Source: an uncultured Verrucomicrobiae bacterium
GTDB lineage: Bacteria > Verrucomicrobiota > Verrucomicrobiia > Limisphaerales > AAA164-E04
DNA length: 64,000 bases
NCBI GenBank assembly: GCA_951813855.1
Contig: OX638380.1
Location: 3,364,876-3,428,875, forward strand
Reading direction: 5' to 3'
In this document: positions 63,914 through 64,000 of the stretch, in pieces
Numbering within the stretch: position 1 is the first letter of the stretch
Layout: every line of letters starts with the position of its first letter
Notes under the pieces: generated by a model
Database searches by the model: none
What the model was told of the DNA's origin: nothing
The model's input: the letters and a program-made list of their open reading frames with translations, nothing else
Program-made: the position numbers and the translations under genes

Positions 63914-64000
63914 ATTGATGAGTAATTTTTTTTACTTTTATTTTTCAACCCCAGGTGTAGAACTTCGGTTGTAACCAATCTATGAATGAGACAACTGTTT

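Overview
The window looks like a chromosomal segment of a Gram-negative bacterium of the Verrucomicrobiota (inference). Pointers are a short prepilin with the [20 protein letters not shown] leader followed by LLPALSKAK, two large secreted LamG proteins (one ending in a VESSPDLETW-type domain), McsA/McsB/ClpC together with LPS genes (kdsA), and ABC-2 permeases of the SSERRNRTLG type. No rRNA is present; there is one tRNA, tRNA-Leu(GAG).

Region 1 (1 to about 32 kb) is mostly housekeeping and GC-rich: mcsA (cut by the window edge) and mcsB, a DHH phosphoesterase, a tandem pair of YbjQ-family genes, a secreted LamG/TSP3 protein, clpC, aroB, three tandem ABC-2 permease paralogues, rpmB, smpB, rpoZ, a polyprenyl synthase, a TPR protein, tRNA-Leu, ribE-ribD, a prepilin-like protein, a TrpG/PabA amidotransferase and a 1340-residue LamG/Ig adhesin-like protein. 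One intact IS66-type element (19356-21257, perfect inverted repeats and perfect 8-bp target duplication) interrupts it between rpoZ and the prenyl synthase.

Region 2 (32.3 to 64 kb) is accessory. It holds an intact ISAzo13-type and an intact ISNCY-type element, two decayed IS256 transposases and a decayed IS66 transposase. It also holds a diverged direct duplication of about 2.34 kb carrying kdsA-galE (40747-43089 and 48779-51121) that flanks a SWIM-protein/SNF2-helicase pair. Finally it holds two separate restriction-like modules with the same gene order: a PLD-nuclease/SF2-helicase protein followed by an Eco57I-class N6-adenine methyltransferase. In module 1 (minus strand, 33.7-40.4 kb) both genes carry single-base homopolymer frameshifts. 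Module 2 (plus strand, 56.1-63.2 kb, AT-rich) is intact.

The most notable structure is at the end of module 2. The methyltransferase 3' part, which encodes the target-recognition domain, lies tail-to-tail with a promoterless second recognition-domain cassette. The two are bounded by a 51-bp inverted repeat (50/51 identical; 62527-62577 and 63743-63793). Inversion between the repeats would swap the recognition domain in frame, so this is a strong candidate for a phase-variable DNA-methylation/defence switch. No recombinase is visible before the window ends.
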